A DNA stretch of 44,195 bases from assembly GCA_945949085.1 (NCBI GenBank), contig CAMFDJ010000024.1, positions 1 through 44,195 of the forward strand. Direction: 5' to 3'. The position numbers were made by a program, and so were the translations under genes. Of this stretch, positions 35,215-44,109 are shown one piece after another. Position 1 is the first letter of the stretch. The number at the start of each line of letters is the position of its first letter. This stretch comes from an uncultured Lachnospiraceae bacterium. GTDB taxonomy: Bacteria; Bacillota; Clostridia; Lachnospirales; Lachnospiraceae. Below the pieces are notes generated by a model. It saw only the letters and a list, made by a program, of their open reading frames with translations. It did no database searches and had not been told where the DNA came from.

Positions 35215-35243
35215 TTTACACATTTTTCCACTTTTGATATGAT
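35215..35243 (+). promoter_or_regulatory. Promoter of the plus-strand secreted gene pair
   Basis: TTTACA (35215-35220), 17-base spacer, TATGAT (35238-35243) preceded by TGA as an extended -10. It is divergent from the Fn3 promoter, about 62 bases away. The expected start is near 35250. Confidence 0.65.
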
Positions 35244-35249
35244 ATTTTT

Positions 35250-35360
35250 GACAAAATGAATACCACCCGGCGTCCTGTATCATGCTGCCTGATCACCCGT
35301 TTCACGGTCGAGCGTAGCCTGCGGATAGGATTGTCGCGTGGCACACAAAGGAGGATTTGC
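35250..35360 (+). other. GC-richer 110-base leader before the secreted gene pair
   Basis: This leader is more GC-rich than the flanking AT-rich intergenic DNA and has short pairing segments such as CCGT-TTC-ACGG (35298-35308). An open frame runs through it in phase with the gene, but AAAGGAGG at 35347-35354 clearly sets the start at 35361. I recognise no known riboswitch. Confidence 0.4.
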
Positions 35361-36209
35361 ATGAAAACAAGTAAGAAAGCACTATCTCTGCTACTTGCTT
35401 TTGCAGTAGCAATCGGCTGTCTTCTGACAACCGGCGAAACGGCACAGGCCGCACCCAAGACAACTACCTACACCTATGATGCCAAGATGGGCGTGGCATA
35501 TCAGACGGCGCTTCGCCACGAGGTACAATCCCGCTTTGGCAGCGACCTTATGATATACCTTGCCAACGAGGGGGATTACGTTGCCACAATTAAGACAAGC
35601 AGCCCCTCTCTGATTGCAAAGCAGACACGGAAATATACGCTCAAAGAGAACAGTTTTGCATCAGGACCTGATTTGGAAAATACCAAAGATGTCAGATTCA
35701 AGTCCTACTGCAGCATCGAATTTTTTGCCGCAAAAGAAGGAAAATACACAGTTACCTTCACCATCAAAAATAAAAAGAATAAAGTTGTCGGCAAAAAGAA
35801 AGTGACCGTCTATGCCACCTCATATTTTGATCCGATAGAATATCTCTCCTATGCAGGTGCCCAGTATTACGGCTCGGACATCCAGACCACCAAGGCAAGC
35901 GGCAAAGTAAAATATAAGGCAAACAAAACTTTCAAAATCAAAAGCATCTCCGTCGGAAAATATAATGCAGACGGCACGATCAGCTATAAAAAGATCAAAA
36001 ACAATGCAAAGATTAAGCTGGAGACAAAAACCGCCTACACGGAAGAAAAATATTCCTATGATTCCGGCTACGGTGATTATAAATACAGCTACAAGTCTGT
36101 CCAGACCCATGACTACATCAAACCGGTCACTTTTGTGCAGATTGCATACTACGATCAATATCTGAAGATTGATTCCACAAAGACTTATTCTATTTTTAAC
36201 GTCAAATAA
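35361..36209 (+). CDS. Secreted protein of unknown function, Lys/Tyr-rich (paralogue of next gene)
   Basis: 282 residues beginning MKTSKKALSLLLAFAVAIG, with a clear signal peptide cleaved near AQA-AP (about residue 30). The start is set by AAAGGAGG six bases upstream. The mature protein appears all-beta, with two Ig-like halves: one ending in FFAAKEGKYTVTFTIKNKKNKVVGKKKVTVY and one with FKIKSISVGKYNADGTISYKKIKNN. The same landmarks occur in the next gene (FFAKKAGKYKVTFDV, YKLVSIERGTYNANGEMVYKKIKNN), so they arose by tandem duplication. It is basic and tyrosine-rich, without a wall anchor motif. No function can be assigned; binding to an anionic surface polymer is a guess from charge only. Confidence 0.75.
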   Translation: MKTSKKALSLLLAFAVAIGCLLTTGETAQAAPKTTTYTYDAKMGVAYQTALRHEVQSRFGSDLMIYLANEGDYVATIKTSSPSLIAKQTRKYTLKENSFASGPDLENTKDVRFKSYCSIEFFAAKEGKYTVTFTIKNKKNKVVGKKKVTVYATSYFDPIEYLSYAGAQYYGSDIQTTKASGKVKYKANKTFKIKSISVGKYNADGTISYKKIKNNAKIKLETKTAYTEEKYSYDSGYGDYKYSYKSVQTHDYIKPVTFVQIAYYDQYLKIDSTKTYSIFNVK

Positions 36210-36226
36210 TACAAGGGAGGGCTACC

Positions 36227-37066
36227 ATGAAACAGAAACTGATTCAATTGATTGCTACAGCTTGTCTTGCCGCCGGCATCCTTTGCCTTGCGCAGACAGA
36301 TGTCAAAGCAGAATATATTCAGGATACCGAGAACGGTGTTTCCTATGATAACGAAGAAACCATCTCCGTCGGTTATGCGTATGATTACTCCAACGGCGCA
36401 GGCGGATACACTTATGTCAGTCTGAGTAAAGACGGCGACCGTGTCACCAACGTTAGATCCAGCAGCAGTAACCTGATTGCCAAGAAGACGTCAGAGCAAA
36501 TCTATACAAGCACCTCAACAGACTATGAATATGACGAGGAAACATATTCCGGAAAGTATGTCACAAAGACAACCACTTCCTATGACTATGCATATATCAG
36601 CTTTTTTGCAAAAAAAGCAGGCAAATACAAAGTCACCTTTGATGTCATTGATGCTTCCGGAAAGGTAAAGTGCACAAAGACAATCTCTGTGAAAACTTAT
36701 CGCACTACCTACACAAAGCCCATTGTAAAATCCATCAAATACGCCGGCAAAGAATTCTACGAACACTATCCTTTCACCACAAAGAAACAGGGCAAGCTGA
36801 GCGTCAAGCTGGCAAAAGGCTACAAGCTGGTTTCCATCGAAAGGGGAACCTATAATGCAAATGGCGAGATGGTTTACAAAAAGATCAAGAACAACAAAAC
36901 CCTCAAACTGGCAACCAGCACAAAGTACAAAAAGTCATACAGCTATGCAGACCACTCTGTCGACGAGTTATTCCCTGCGACATCCATTCGTCTGAACATA
37001 ATCAACAATAAGACGAAGGAAGAGTTTACCTATTATTATGAGCTTTGCACCATGAATAAGAAATAA
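36227..37066 (+). CDS. Secreted protein of unknown function (paralogue of previous gene)
   Basis: 279 residues with a signal peptide (LIQLIATACLAAGILCLAQ, cleavage near VKA-EY). It starts 17 bases after the previous stop with AAGGGAGGG upstream, so both genes share the promoter at 35215-35243. The halves match those of the upstream protein (SNLIAKKTSEQ versus PSLIAKQTRKY; SIKYAGKEFYEH versus YLSYAGAQYYGS), but overall similarity is moderate, so the duplication is not recent. It is Tyr-, Ser- and Lys-rich. The terminator at 37095-37136 closes this two-gene unit. No domain is recognised. Confidence 0.75.
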   Translation: MKQKLIQLIATACLAAGILCLAQTDVKAEYIQDTENGVSYDNEETISVGYAYDYSNGAGGYTYVSLSKDGDRVTNVRSSSSNLIAKKTSEQIYTSTSTDYEYDEETYSGKYVTKTTTSYDYAYISFFAKKAGKYKVTFDVIDASGKVKCTKTISVKTYRTTYTKPIVKSIKYAGKEFYEHYPFTTKKQGKLSVKLAKGYKLVSIERGTYNANGEMVYKKIKNNKTLKLATSTKYKKSYSYADHSVDELFPATSIRLNIINNKTKEEFTYYYELCTMNKK

Positions 37067-37094
37067 TCGCTGATGACCATATAGCACAAGCAAG

Positions 37095-37136
37095 AAACAG
37101 GTCTGACTCCTTTTCCGGCAGTCAGACCTGTTTTTT
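37095..37136 (+). terminator. Intrinsic terminator between convergent genes
   Basis: A perfect 14-bp stem (37095-37108 with 37120-37133) with an 11-base loop, followed by six T on the plus strand. On the minus strand the tail is TTTCTTGCTT, so it may also serve the convergent GtrB-like gene. Confidence 0.9.
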
Positions 37137-37250
37137 CATATTCTATATACAGCCTGTTTTTCTTTCTTTTTCATCGCTTCTGCGAGTCTGTGACCTCCTG
37201 CCACATCCCTATCCCGATGATGCCCGCAACGCAGATACATAGTATCAGGC

Positions 37251-37943
37251 TCAGTGATACCGCACAATGCAATAGATGGCACGAAGTCCGTCTTTAAACC
37301 CGATTTTCTTTCCCTCGGCATTGGTGCGCGGATAATAAGAAATCGGCACTTCATGAATCTTAATACGCATGTCCGAAATCTTGGCCGTGATCTCCGGCTC
37401 GAAGCCAAAACGCTTTTCCTGAATATCCACGCTTTGGATGACATCCCTTGCAAAAGCCTTGTAGCAGGTCTCCATATCGGTCAGATGCTGCCTCGTAAAC
37501 ACATTGGAGAGCATTGTCAGAAATTTATTCGCAAGGCGGTTCATCAGATACCCTTTTGCCTTTGCCTCCTTAAAGCGTGAACCGTAAATCACCTTGGCCC
37601 GTCCCTCCATGATCGGTGTGACCACCTTGGGATACTCCATCGGATCATACTCCATATCAGCATCCTGAACGATCACCACATCGCCTGTGGCGGCGGCAAA
37701 GCCGGTCTTTAAAGCAGCTCCCTTTCCACCGTTTACCTCATGAAAAATAAGCTGATCCACCAGAGGGCGAACCTGCGTCTCCAAAATCTCCCTTGTCCCA
37801 TCCGTAGAACAATCATCCACCACAATGATCTCTTTGTTTGGCACCGGTGACTGTCTTACTAAATTTACGATATTCACAATATTATCCTTCTCGTTATAGC
37901 ACGGAATCACGATGGATAATGTCTTCTCCTGCAATGCACTCAT
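37251..37943 (-). CDS. Polyprenyl-phosphate glycosyltransferase, GtrB/DPM1-like GT2
   Basis: A 230-residue family 2 glycosyltransferase of the short dolichyl-phosphate mannosyltransferase type. It shows LSIVIPCYNEKDNI, VVDDCSTDGT near 41, NGGKGAALKTGFAAATGDVVIVQDADMEYDP (DxD near 94), and the family's late motifs VPISYYPRTNAEGKKIGFKDGLRAI. Such enzymes move a sugar from NDP-sugar to undecaprenyl phosphate. There are no C-terminal membrane helices, so the GtrA-like protein encoded just upstream probably gives the membrane partner and flips the lipid-linked sugar. GGGAG precedes the ATG, and a promoter is seen in the gap (38031-38059). About 115 bases follow the stop before the shared terminator. 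Confidence 0.88.
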   Translation of the reverse strand: MSALQEKTLSIVIPCYNEKDNIVNIVNLVRQSPVPNKEIIVVDDCSTDGTREILETQVRPLVDQLIFHEVNGGKGAALKTGFAAATGDVVIVQDADMEYDPMEYPKVVTPIMEGRAKVIYGSRFKEAKAKGYLMNRLANKFLTMLSNVFTRQHLTDMETCYKAFARDVIQSVDIQEKRFGFEPEITAKISDMRIKIHEVPISYYPRTNAEGKKIGFKDGLRAIYCIVRYH

Positions 37944-38030
37944 ATTTTTCTCCCGTTCCTCATTCTCTCACAGCCCGGTCATAGTTTCCGCGGCTATCCT
38001 GTCTTCACGTTTTTGACTCATGCATCTTCC

Positions 38031-38059
38031 AGTATATACAATTTTCTGCCGTTTGTGAA
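38031..38059 (-). promoter_or_regulatory. Likely promoter of the GtrB-like gene
   Basis: Minus strand: TTCACA (38054-38059), 17-base spacer, TATACT (38031-38036). It lies in the 139-base gap between the GtrA-like and GtrB-like genes, so the two may be only partly co-transcribed. Confidence 0.5.
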
Positions 38060-38082
38060 CCACCTTTATTGCACGCACAAAT

Positions 38083-38598
38083 CTATCCCCGCTTTTTTGC
38101 CCGAAATGCCCAGAGCTTACTGATGATAAAGTTGAGCGGCACACTCACAAGGAGACTGATGATGGGTGCAATGTATTTGGAAAGCCCGAGCTTTTTGATC
38201 CACAGATAACCCAATATATTGTTGAGGAAAATCCCGGTAAATGCATATGTCGCATACGTCTTTAAAAGTGCTTTCCACATGGAGCGATACTCGTCTGTGC
38301 CCAGTGTAAACACAAAACGCTCATTCCAGTAAAAAGACCAGAGAACGCTCAAAAAATACTCCGTCAGGTTGCCCGCAATATAATCCCAGGAAACAGCAAA
38401 CGGACGAAGCGCCACGACGACGATCAGATAGATGACATAACCGAGCACCGTGTTGGATACACCGACGATGCAGAATTTTACAAACTGCAGAAATTCCTCC
38501 CATTTTTGTTCCAAGGGGCGGATGTGCAAGAATCTGATCAGGATCAGGTGTAATACTTTCTCTATGAAGTTCCAAAGAAGTTCTAATACTTTTTGCAT
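38083..38598 (-). CDS. GtrA family membrane protein (putative lipid-linked sugar flippase)
   Basis: 171 residues with four membrane helices, the standard GtrA size. FVKFCIVGVSNTVLGYVIYLIV starts the family domain near residue 39, followed by the characteristic NLTEYFLSVLWSFYWNERFVF near 79 and the last helix LLVSVPLNFIISKLWAFR. GtrA proteins are thought to flip undecaprenyl-phosphate sugars made by GtrB. The partner GT2 is encoded 139 bases downstream. Together with a membrane glucosyl- or other transferase they side-chain-glycosylate surface polymers; that third component is not evident among the neighbours. AGGA lies seven bases before the ATG. Confidence 0.88.
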   Translation of the reverse strand: MQKVLELLWNFIEKVLHLILIRFLHIRPLEQKWEEFLQFVKFCIVGVSNTVLGYVIYLIVVVALRPFAVSWDYIAGNLTEYFLSVLWSFYWNERFVFTLGTDEYRSMWKALLKTYATYAFTGIFLNNILGYLWIKKLGLSKYIAPIISLLVSVPLNFIISKLWAFRAKKRG

Positions 38599-38647
38599 GA
38601 TAGGTTCCTGCCTTTTTCATAAACTTTCCCTTATTTCGAGGCGCACT

Positions 38648-39859
38648 CTACATACTATCTTTCACTTTTCGAAGCATGTCCATTTTCTCCAAAAGGCCTT
38701 GCAAAGAAGTAATCCCATAAAACAAAGCCGATACGCCCTTCTCTCTTCGCTCGCTTTTATACACTCGAAAGCAAAGATCTAACGTTTCATAGATTTCCTT
38801 TTCAAACACACTTTTAAGCCAACGATTACTATAAAACATTGCATGTGCCTTATCAAATTCCTGTTTTTCAAAACACGCAAGAAAATCTTCCACAACCATT
38901 TGGTACATCTGATCAAAATGACCGGTTGCAATCCGCTCGATATATGCCACCGGCAAATCCGTCAGAAGCGGCCATTCCTGCAAGTATTTTTTGTAGATAT
39001 CATATGTGAGAATCCCGTTTTCTTTCAGTATCAGAAAGGTATCCGTCGAACCAAACAAGCCCATCTGTGCCGTTTGCGATTTGATAATCGCCATCTTATA
39101 AGGATCGTACACGGAAGGCAGAGAAAAATTTGCTGCTATCCATTTGTCAATCCATACTTCAAAACAATGTGCAATCCAACCGGAACCCACCTGCGTACAA
39201 TACATTTTGTCATCATACACACTCCGAACGATTTTTATCTTACAGCGGTCAAGTTCCGCAAGTCGTGCAAACAGAGAAACACCCTGATTAAACGGATTGT
39301 CAGCACCCAAACCATATTGCATCTGAAAGAATTCCATATCTAACGGATCCACCATCGTCTCTGTTTTTCGCATCAGACATTCCCAGTTTGTCGCAAGCTG
39401 TCCATAATGACTGTAAAACAATGCCGCATCCTCATATTCATCCTGTAAGGGCGGCCAGAACATTTCCCATCTCGTCTCCTCATCGACTGCCATGATGACA
39501 TCGTACTCATTTCGTTCTGCTGCTTCCACAATACGATTCAGCGCATCCCCAACAAAATAACATCGATCCTTACTGTTCCAAATATAATCGTAATGCTTTT
39601 GGAAGCCATATCCCTGCAGCATTCGAACGACTTTCTCATCGCCCGTGCGAGTAAAGCGCATATCCACATAATATAAATTCTCCGCACCATTAGCGATAAT
39701 ATTTCTTACGATCTCTTCTGTCTGCGATGACTTGCTGGAATCATAGATATAAATATCAATTCCCTTTTCATCGTACAACCGACAACAAGCATCCAAAACC
39801 TCTCGCACGACCGCAGGATGGTTATGTGTCAAAAAACAACACGCCAGCTTATTTTCCAT
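38648..39859 (-). CDS. Putative glycosyltransferase, GT-A-like, family unclear
   Basis: 403 residues, cytoplasmic. It opens with NKLACCFLTHNHPAVVREVLDACC, a GT2-like start, then IDIYIYDSSKSSQTEEIVRNI, an equivalent of the usual DDGSTD segment, and DVIMAVDEETRW near 120, where the metal-binding acidic motif would be. After about residue 200 nothing is recognised; the C-terminal 200 residues may hold an acceptor-binding helical domain. It is placed in the middle of a glycosyltransferase cluster, 49 bases upstream of the GtrA-like gene and 75 bases after the GT2 gene. The call rests on the first 140 residues and context. Confidence 0.6.
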   Translation of the reverse strand: MENKLACCFLTHNHPAVVREVLDACCRLYDEKGIDIYIYDSSKSSQTEEIVRNIIANGAENLYYVDMRFTRTGDEKVVRMLQGYGFQKHYDYIWNSKDRCYFVGDALNRIVEAAERNEYDVIMAVDEETRWEMFWPPLQDEYEDAALFYSHYGQLATNWECLMRKTETMVDPLDMEFFQMQYGLGADNPFNQGVSLFARLAELDRCKIKIVRSVYDDKMYCTQVGSGWIAHCFEVWIDKWIAANFSLPSVYDPYKMAIIKSQTAQMGLFGSTDTFLILKENGILTYDIYKKYLQEWPLLTDLPVAYIERIATGHFDQMYQMVVEDFLACFEKQEFDKAHAMFYSNRWLKSVFEKEIYETLDLCFRVYKSERREKGVSALFYGITSLQGLLEKMDMLRKVKDSM

Positions 39860-39934
39860 AAAAGTTCGTTTCTCCTTTTTATTTTGAATCCGTTTCCGTT
39901 ATCCCTTATGCCATCTGTTATTTTCAAAGAAAAA

Positions 39935-40972
39935 TCATAAATGCAGTTCATGCAAGAACTGCATAAAATCTCCTTCCCGAAACAAAGCTTCAACAGATTC
40001 CAGCACTGCAAGAACATCCCTATTCTGTTCCAGTTTCAGATATCGATTCTGTCTCCAAGCAGGCACAAACGACTGCACTGTCTGCTGCATGATCTGAAAA
40101 AAATCAAATCCCAAGTAGAGATTACCATGCTTCGCAAAATACAACGTCTCATAATAAAATGTAAACAGGAAATAGTACTCAATCTCGTCTCGAAAACGTG
40201 CATAAATGTCTTCTTTTGCACGCATCGTTTCAAGCACTCTCAGTTGAACCTTCGGATGGTCATACAGCTTTCCTCTCTGCCGTGCATAGGACTGCATCGT
40301 ACTTCCCCTGTGAATCCGGCAGTAGTACATCGGTTTATCAAAAATAAAAATCCGTTCCACTGCGTAAAGAAGTGGATATACAAAAGAGGGTTCCTCATAA
40401 GCTACGCCTTCCATAAATGCCGGATGGTTCGCCTGCAAAAAAGCAGTCTTATAAAATTTTGTCTGACTGCCGTAATTTAATATACCGGCATTCAAAAACT
40501 GCTTCCTTTGCGTATCATCTGTAATTTCATAATATCCATTTCCTTTCGATGTTCGATGCAGCTGCGTTTGCACAAGCACTCCATCCTCATCAAAGGAACA
40601 ATTATTGATAAAATACTGTGTGATATCTGTATTATACTCTTTTGCAATCCGGTAGAGAGATTCATAAAAACACGAATCAATCCAGTCATCTGCATCCAGA
40701 AACACAACATATTCTCCCGATGCATAGGAAAGGCCTACATTGCGTGCACCACCCTGTTTGAGATTCTGTTCCAAATTGATCACTATGACCGACTCCGGGA
40801 AACGTGCTTCAAACTGCATCAGGTATGACAGCGTGGCATCTGTGGAAGCGTCATTTATCAAAATGACTTCCAATGCTTCCATACCGATCGATTGTGCCGC
40901 CACACTATCCAGACACTGCATTATATAGTTTTCTGCGTTATAGCAGGGGATAATTACTGATACATTTTTCAT
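39935..40972 (-). CDS. Family 2 glycosyltransferase
   Basis: 345 residues. The GT-A domain is typical: VSVIIPCYNAENYIMQCLDSVAAQS at the start, LINDASTDAT near 40, QGGARNVGLSYASGEYVVFLDADDWID with DxD near 98, then a helical C-terminal region as in EpsH/CpsI-type enzymes. It adds a sugar in a surface glycan or glycoprotein pathway; donor and acceptor are unknown. GGAG lies five bases before the ATG. The 3' end of the coding region carries a perfect 9-bp hairpin just before the stop. Confidence 0.87.
   Translation of the reverse strand: MKNVSVIIPCYNAENYIMQCLDSVAAQSIGMEALEVILINDASTDATLSYLMQFEARFPESVIVINLEQNLKQGGARNVGLSYASGEYVVFLDADDWIDSCFYESLYRIAKEYNTDITQYFINNCSFDEDGVLVQTQLHRTSKGNGYYEITDDTQRKQFLNAGILNYGSQTKFYKTAFLQANHPAFMEGVAYEEPSFVYPLLYAVERIFIFDKPMYYCRIHRGSTMQSYARQRGKLYDHPKVQLRVLETMRAKEDIYARFRDEIEYYFLFTFYYETLYFAKHGNLYLGFDFFQIMQQTVQSFVPAWRQNRYLKLEQNRDVLAVLESVEALFREGDFMQFLHELHL
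39941..39964 (-). terminator. Hairpin at the end of the GT2 coding region, possible weak terminator
   Basis: Perfect 9-bp arms (39941-39949 with 39956-39964) and a six-base loop, ending four bases before the TGA. On the minus strand it is followed by TTATGATTTTTCTTT. The T-run is six bases away, so termination would be partial at best. Confidence 0.4.
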
Positions 40973-41000
40973 CTATTCTCCATCCTATTTTGACAACATG

Positions 41001-42176
41001 TCATACCATTTGCAACATTTCACTTACTTTCTCCCTCAGTGAAAAGTTGCTGCATATCTTTTGATAGCCTTTTCTTACAATCTCTTCCCGTTCCTTGTCA
41101 TGTACCAGATAATAAGCCACCTTATCCTTCAGATCCCTATCATCCGTATACATCACAATTTCCTTGCCATCTTCAAAATACTGCGCTATCTCAGGCTGAT
41201 AATTGGTCAGGCAGAACCCGCCACAGCTGAGAATATCGAGCACTCTTAAAGGAATTCCCGATTCAATGGTCCGAACCGTTATATTCAAGTTAATCTTACT
41301 TGTCCGGAATATCCTCGGCATCTCCCTTTCATAATCTGCATATCCCCGTACATGCAGACCGGAAAGCTGCCGCATCGAAGCGGGCAAGGCCGATGCCGTA
41401 TAAAGCGCAACCGGATACTCCTTTGCAAGATTTGCCAGTATCCGCTGCCTGTCTCTGGCAGACAATTCCATATTTACCTCATCGCTCACCATCTGCAATC
41501 GGTCTTCCACGTAGAGTTTTCCAAGCTGCAATTGGCATACATCAGCCACCTCTTGCACTACCTGTTCGTTTAATGTCTGCCTGACCAGATTACATCCATA
41601 TAACTGTGACTGGACATTCATGATTCCCTCTAAAAATCCCTTTGTGTAGGTCGAGAATTCCGACCATGCATTCCGTATACGATTTTTATCATCATTGTAC
41701 AAGTTTCCAAGAAACGTAATTTCTTCACGATAATCCTTATTGAAACTGCCATTTCCCAAATCTATCGCATCTACCCTGTCTGTTCTGACAGCAAGCGGAA
41801 AATGATAACAGTGCTGCGCCCCCATCTGTCTCAGCCTTTCGGCATATAGAGCATCGAAGCAAAAAATATAATTACAGGGAAGCGAAAGCGTCTGCGATTG
41901 CAAAGTTAGCAACGGACAATCATAAATCCAACTGATATAAGGAATCTGATTTGTATCGCAAAGCATCGCGAGAAGCGGAAAATAATCGTAACTAAATACT
42001 GCCTCAATCTTTTCCTCATGCACAATCTTCAAAAATTCCATAGCAAAAACACTGTCTGCATGGTAATCTGACATCTTACGCGAAAAAGTTGTATAAGAAA
42101 TTGCCAGTTCTTCCAATACCTTTCGCAGCGCCGTTTCCGTTACGGCACCAAATTGATAGACCAATATCTTTTTCAT
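41001..42176 (-). CDS. CgeB-like glycosyltransferase
   Basis: 391 residues resembling CgeB-type GT-B enzymes (DUF3880 followed by a Glyco_trans_1_2 domain). The first half has IEAVFSYDYFPLLAMLCDTNQIPYISWIYDCPLL, a phrase typical of DUF3880, and ITFLGNLYNDD near the domain junction. The second half shows NLNITVRTIESGIPLRVLDILSCGGFCLTNYQPEIAQYFEDGKEIVMY, the usual donor-binding region with R.....D..acGgf...n. Members are found in spore-coat and flagellin or surface-protein glycosylation clusters. It is the first gene of the right-hand glycosyltransferase set and lies 72 bases after the AAA protein gene. I see no convincing promoter in that gap. Confidence 0.78.
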   Translation of the reverse strand: MKKILVYQFGAVTETALRKVLEELAISYTTFSRKMSDYHADSVFAMEFLKIVHEEKIEAVFSYDYFPLLAMLCDTNQIPYISWIYDCPLLTLQSQTLSLPCNYIFCFDALYAERLRQMGAQHCYHFPLAVRTDRVDAIDLGNGSFNKDYREEITFLGNLYNDDKNRIRNAWSEFSTYTKGFLEGIMNVQSQLYGCNLVRQTLNEQVVQEVADVCQLQLGKLYVEDRLQMVSDEVNMELSARDRQRILANLAKEYPVALYTASALPASMRQLSGLHVRGYADYEREMPRIFRTSKINLNITVRTIESGIPLRVLDILSCGGFCLTNYQPEIAQYFEDGKEIVMYTDDRDLKDKVAYYLVHDKEREEIVRKGYQKICSNFSLREKVSEMLQMV

Positions 42177-42248
42177 AAAGCGCCTGCTTTCCTTGCTTCT
42201 ATCCCATATCTTTGCATGTACTCTTCCTGCAGCAAAGTTGTTTTCTTG

Positions 42249-44093
42249 TTACAATTCCTTACTGACAATCACGCATGTCTTTTGACAAAAAGCCATTCCA
42301 TAAGCAATTACCGTCCCATATCCCTGCGTCCTCAGCCCGGTGTGATACTGATTATGTTCCACCTGCCCGATTGCGCGCTGCGCTTCACTTTCTAAGCGTT
42401 CCTGTAACTGCGCTTTACTTCCCTTTTCGCGTAATGCCTTCAGTTCTATCACATAAGCAGCAACCTTTTTGTCAAACGGTTTCAGCATGATATCATATCT
42501 TCCGTTTCCGGCCTCTGCGTTAGATGTGATCTCATGGTGATTCCCCAATAACGCAGAAAATCCCAGCAGCAATCCATGATAAAAGCCTTCTGTCGCTGTA
42601 TCAAAATAGCTGACCGACTGCATCAGAAATTGATTGATCTGCTGCGCAAGAAGTCCGGCGTCATTGGTAATCAGCGCCTGCCTGATTGCAATTGCACTTC
42701 CTCTTGAAACGACCGGTTCCAGTTTGGAAATGATTTCTTTTTCAAACGCATTTCTCACTTCCTTGTTCGGGATACGCACGTAGCCATAAGAATTTCCATC
42801 AAATAAACTCTCTACATCTTCTATCGTCAAATATCCTGCCATTAACAAGAAGCTGAATACACTGGATGGATTGTTTGCCATTTCGGGATAGACTACTGCC
42901 GTATCAATATATGCCCCTATTTTTCTCCCTTCCAGCAATTGATACATTTTAGAAGTAATATCCTCATCTGCTTCTGCCATTACCTCACCGATGACAGAAT
43001 TATCTCCTGTATCCTGCCAATATGCCTGCACTCTCGCCTCATGATCCACAAAACTGAGTACCGACCATGGATTATAAATCTCTTCCTTTCCGAAATGATA
43101 TCCATTATACCATTCCTTTACCTGCTCCAGTCTATCTTCCATCCCATAAGAAACAAGAAGCGTACGCACCTCATCCTGCGAAAAACCAAAGAACCTGCTG
43201 TATCTGTCATCCAATACGGAATCCACATTCAAATTATTCAGTCCGCTAAAAATGCTTTCCTTTGCCACGCGCAGGATTCCCGTCAGAAAGGCGCGCTCCA
43301 GATCATGATTGTCCTTTAATCCTCCGGAAAGAAAATTGCGCATAAAACCAATCACCTGCTCATAGTACCCTTTCCGATATCCCTGCTGAATGGGTATGTC
43401 ATATTCATCTATCAACACAATTACCTTTTGCTGATAATGCTTTCTGAGCAGATTCATAAGCCGTGATAAAGTAGCAGGAAATAAAGCGTCTTCCATCCTA
43501 CCCTCTAAGACATCCTGATAATATTTCCGCTCCTGATCAGACAACCTGTCACTTACACGCAAAGCATCGTGCCGGCCATACTCCATCTGAATCAGCAGTT
43601 TCATATTTGCAAAGGTCTCTGCCCATGTATCATATTTTAAATCCTTAAAGGATAAACTGATGACCGGATACTTTCCCTGATACGCCCGATATTTTTCCGA
43701 TTCCCAAATCTGTGTCTCTTTAAAATATACAGAGGTATCTTCCTCCGTCTTCTCAAAAAACACCTTCAGCATATCTATGTTCAAGCTCTTCCCAAATCGT
43801 CTCGGACGCAAAAACAAACTGACCAATGGTTTGTAATCCAAAAGAGTGGCGATCAGCATCGTTTTATCGATATAATAGTAATCCGATACTGCCAACTTGA
43901 AATCAGCAATCCCAATCGGCAAAGGTTTATTCCCACCTATTCCCACTTTCTCATGCATATAGTCCTGTGGTATCATCCAGCGACTGCCTTCCTTTACCAC
44001 ACCCGGAACCTGACCATGCTGACACATATAATTGACCCTTCGTTTACTCACGCCAAGCTCCTTGGCCGCCTGCATCGATGTCAAATACTTCAT
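42249..44093 (-). CDS. AAA-ATPase-like / PD-(D/E)XK nuclease-like protein with N-terminal helix-turn-helix
   Basis: 614 residues. The first 50 are an excisionase/MerR-like winged helix (TSMQAAKELGVSKRRVNYMCQHGQVPG). From about 60 the AAA-ATPase_like domain begins: YYYIDKTMLIATLLDYKPLVSLFLRPRRFGKSLNIDML with the degenerate P-loop RRFGKS, and VIVLIDEYDIPIQ near 225 as Walker B. The C-terminus matches PD-(D/E)XK family 9 (DUF1703): GRYDIMLKPFDKKVAAYVIELKALR. This family is very abundant in Bacteroidetes and Lachnospiraceae; its function is unknown, with defence or mobile-element roles proposed. AGGAGG precedes the ATG. It may autoregulate through the palindrome at 44110-44122. Confidence 0.82.
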   Translation of the reverse strand: MKYLTSMQAAKELGVSKRRVNYMCQHGQVPGVVKEGSRWMIPQDYMHEKVGIGGNKPLPIGIADFKLAVSDYYYIDKTMLIATLLDYKPLVSLFLRPRRFGKSLNIDMLKVFFEKTEEDTSVYFKETQIWESEKYRAYQGKYPVISLSFKDLKYDTWAETFANMKLLIQMEYGRHDALRVSDRLSDQERKYYQDVLEGRMEDALFPATLSRLMNLLRKHYQQKVIVLIDEYDIPIQQGYRKGYYEQVIGFMRNFLSGGLKDNHDLERAFLTGILRVAKESIFSGLNNLNVDSVLDDRYSRFFGFSQDEVRTLLVSYGMEDRLEQVKEWYNGYHFGKEEIYNPWSVLSFVDHEARVQAYWQDTGDNSVIGEVMAEADEDITSKMYQLLEGRKIGAYIDTAVVYPEMANNPSSVFSFLLMAGYLTIEDVESLFDGNSYGYVRIPNKEVRNAFEKEIISKLEPVVSRGSAIAIRQALITNDAGLLAQQINQFLMQSVSYFDTATEGFYHGLLLGFSALLGNHHEITSNAEAGNGRYDIMLKPFDKKVAAYVIELKALREKGSKAQLQERLESEAQRAIGQVEHNQYHTGLRTQGYGTVIAYGMAFCQKTCVIVSKEL

Positions 44094-44109
44094 ATCGATT
44101 CCTCCTATA

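Noticed and set aside
35248..35253. TTGACA as a -35 box for the plus-strand gene pair
   Set aside because: No -10 hexamer occurs at 16-18 bases. The pair TTTACA/TATGAT at 35215-35243 with an extended -10 is better.
37136..37250. Short hydrophobic frame after the GtrB-like gene (LSLILCICVAGIIGIG), as if membrane helices had been lost by frameshift
   Set aside because: The GtrB-like protein already ends at the normal length for the short soluble type, and the stretch has no start codon or ribosome site.
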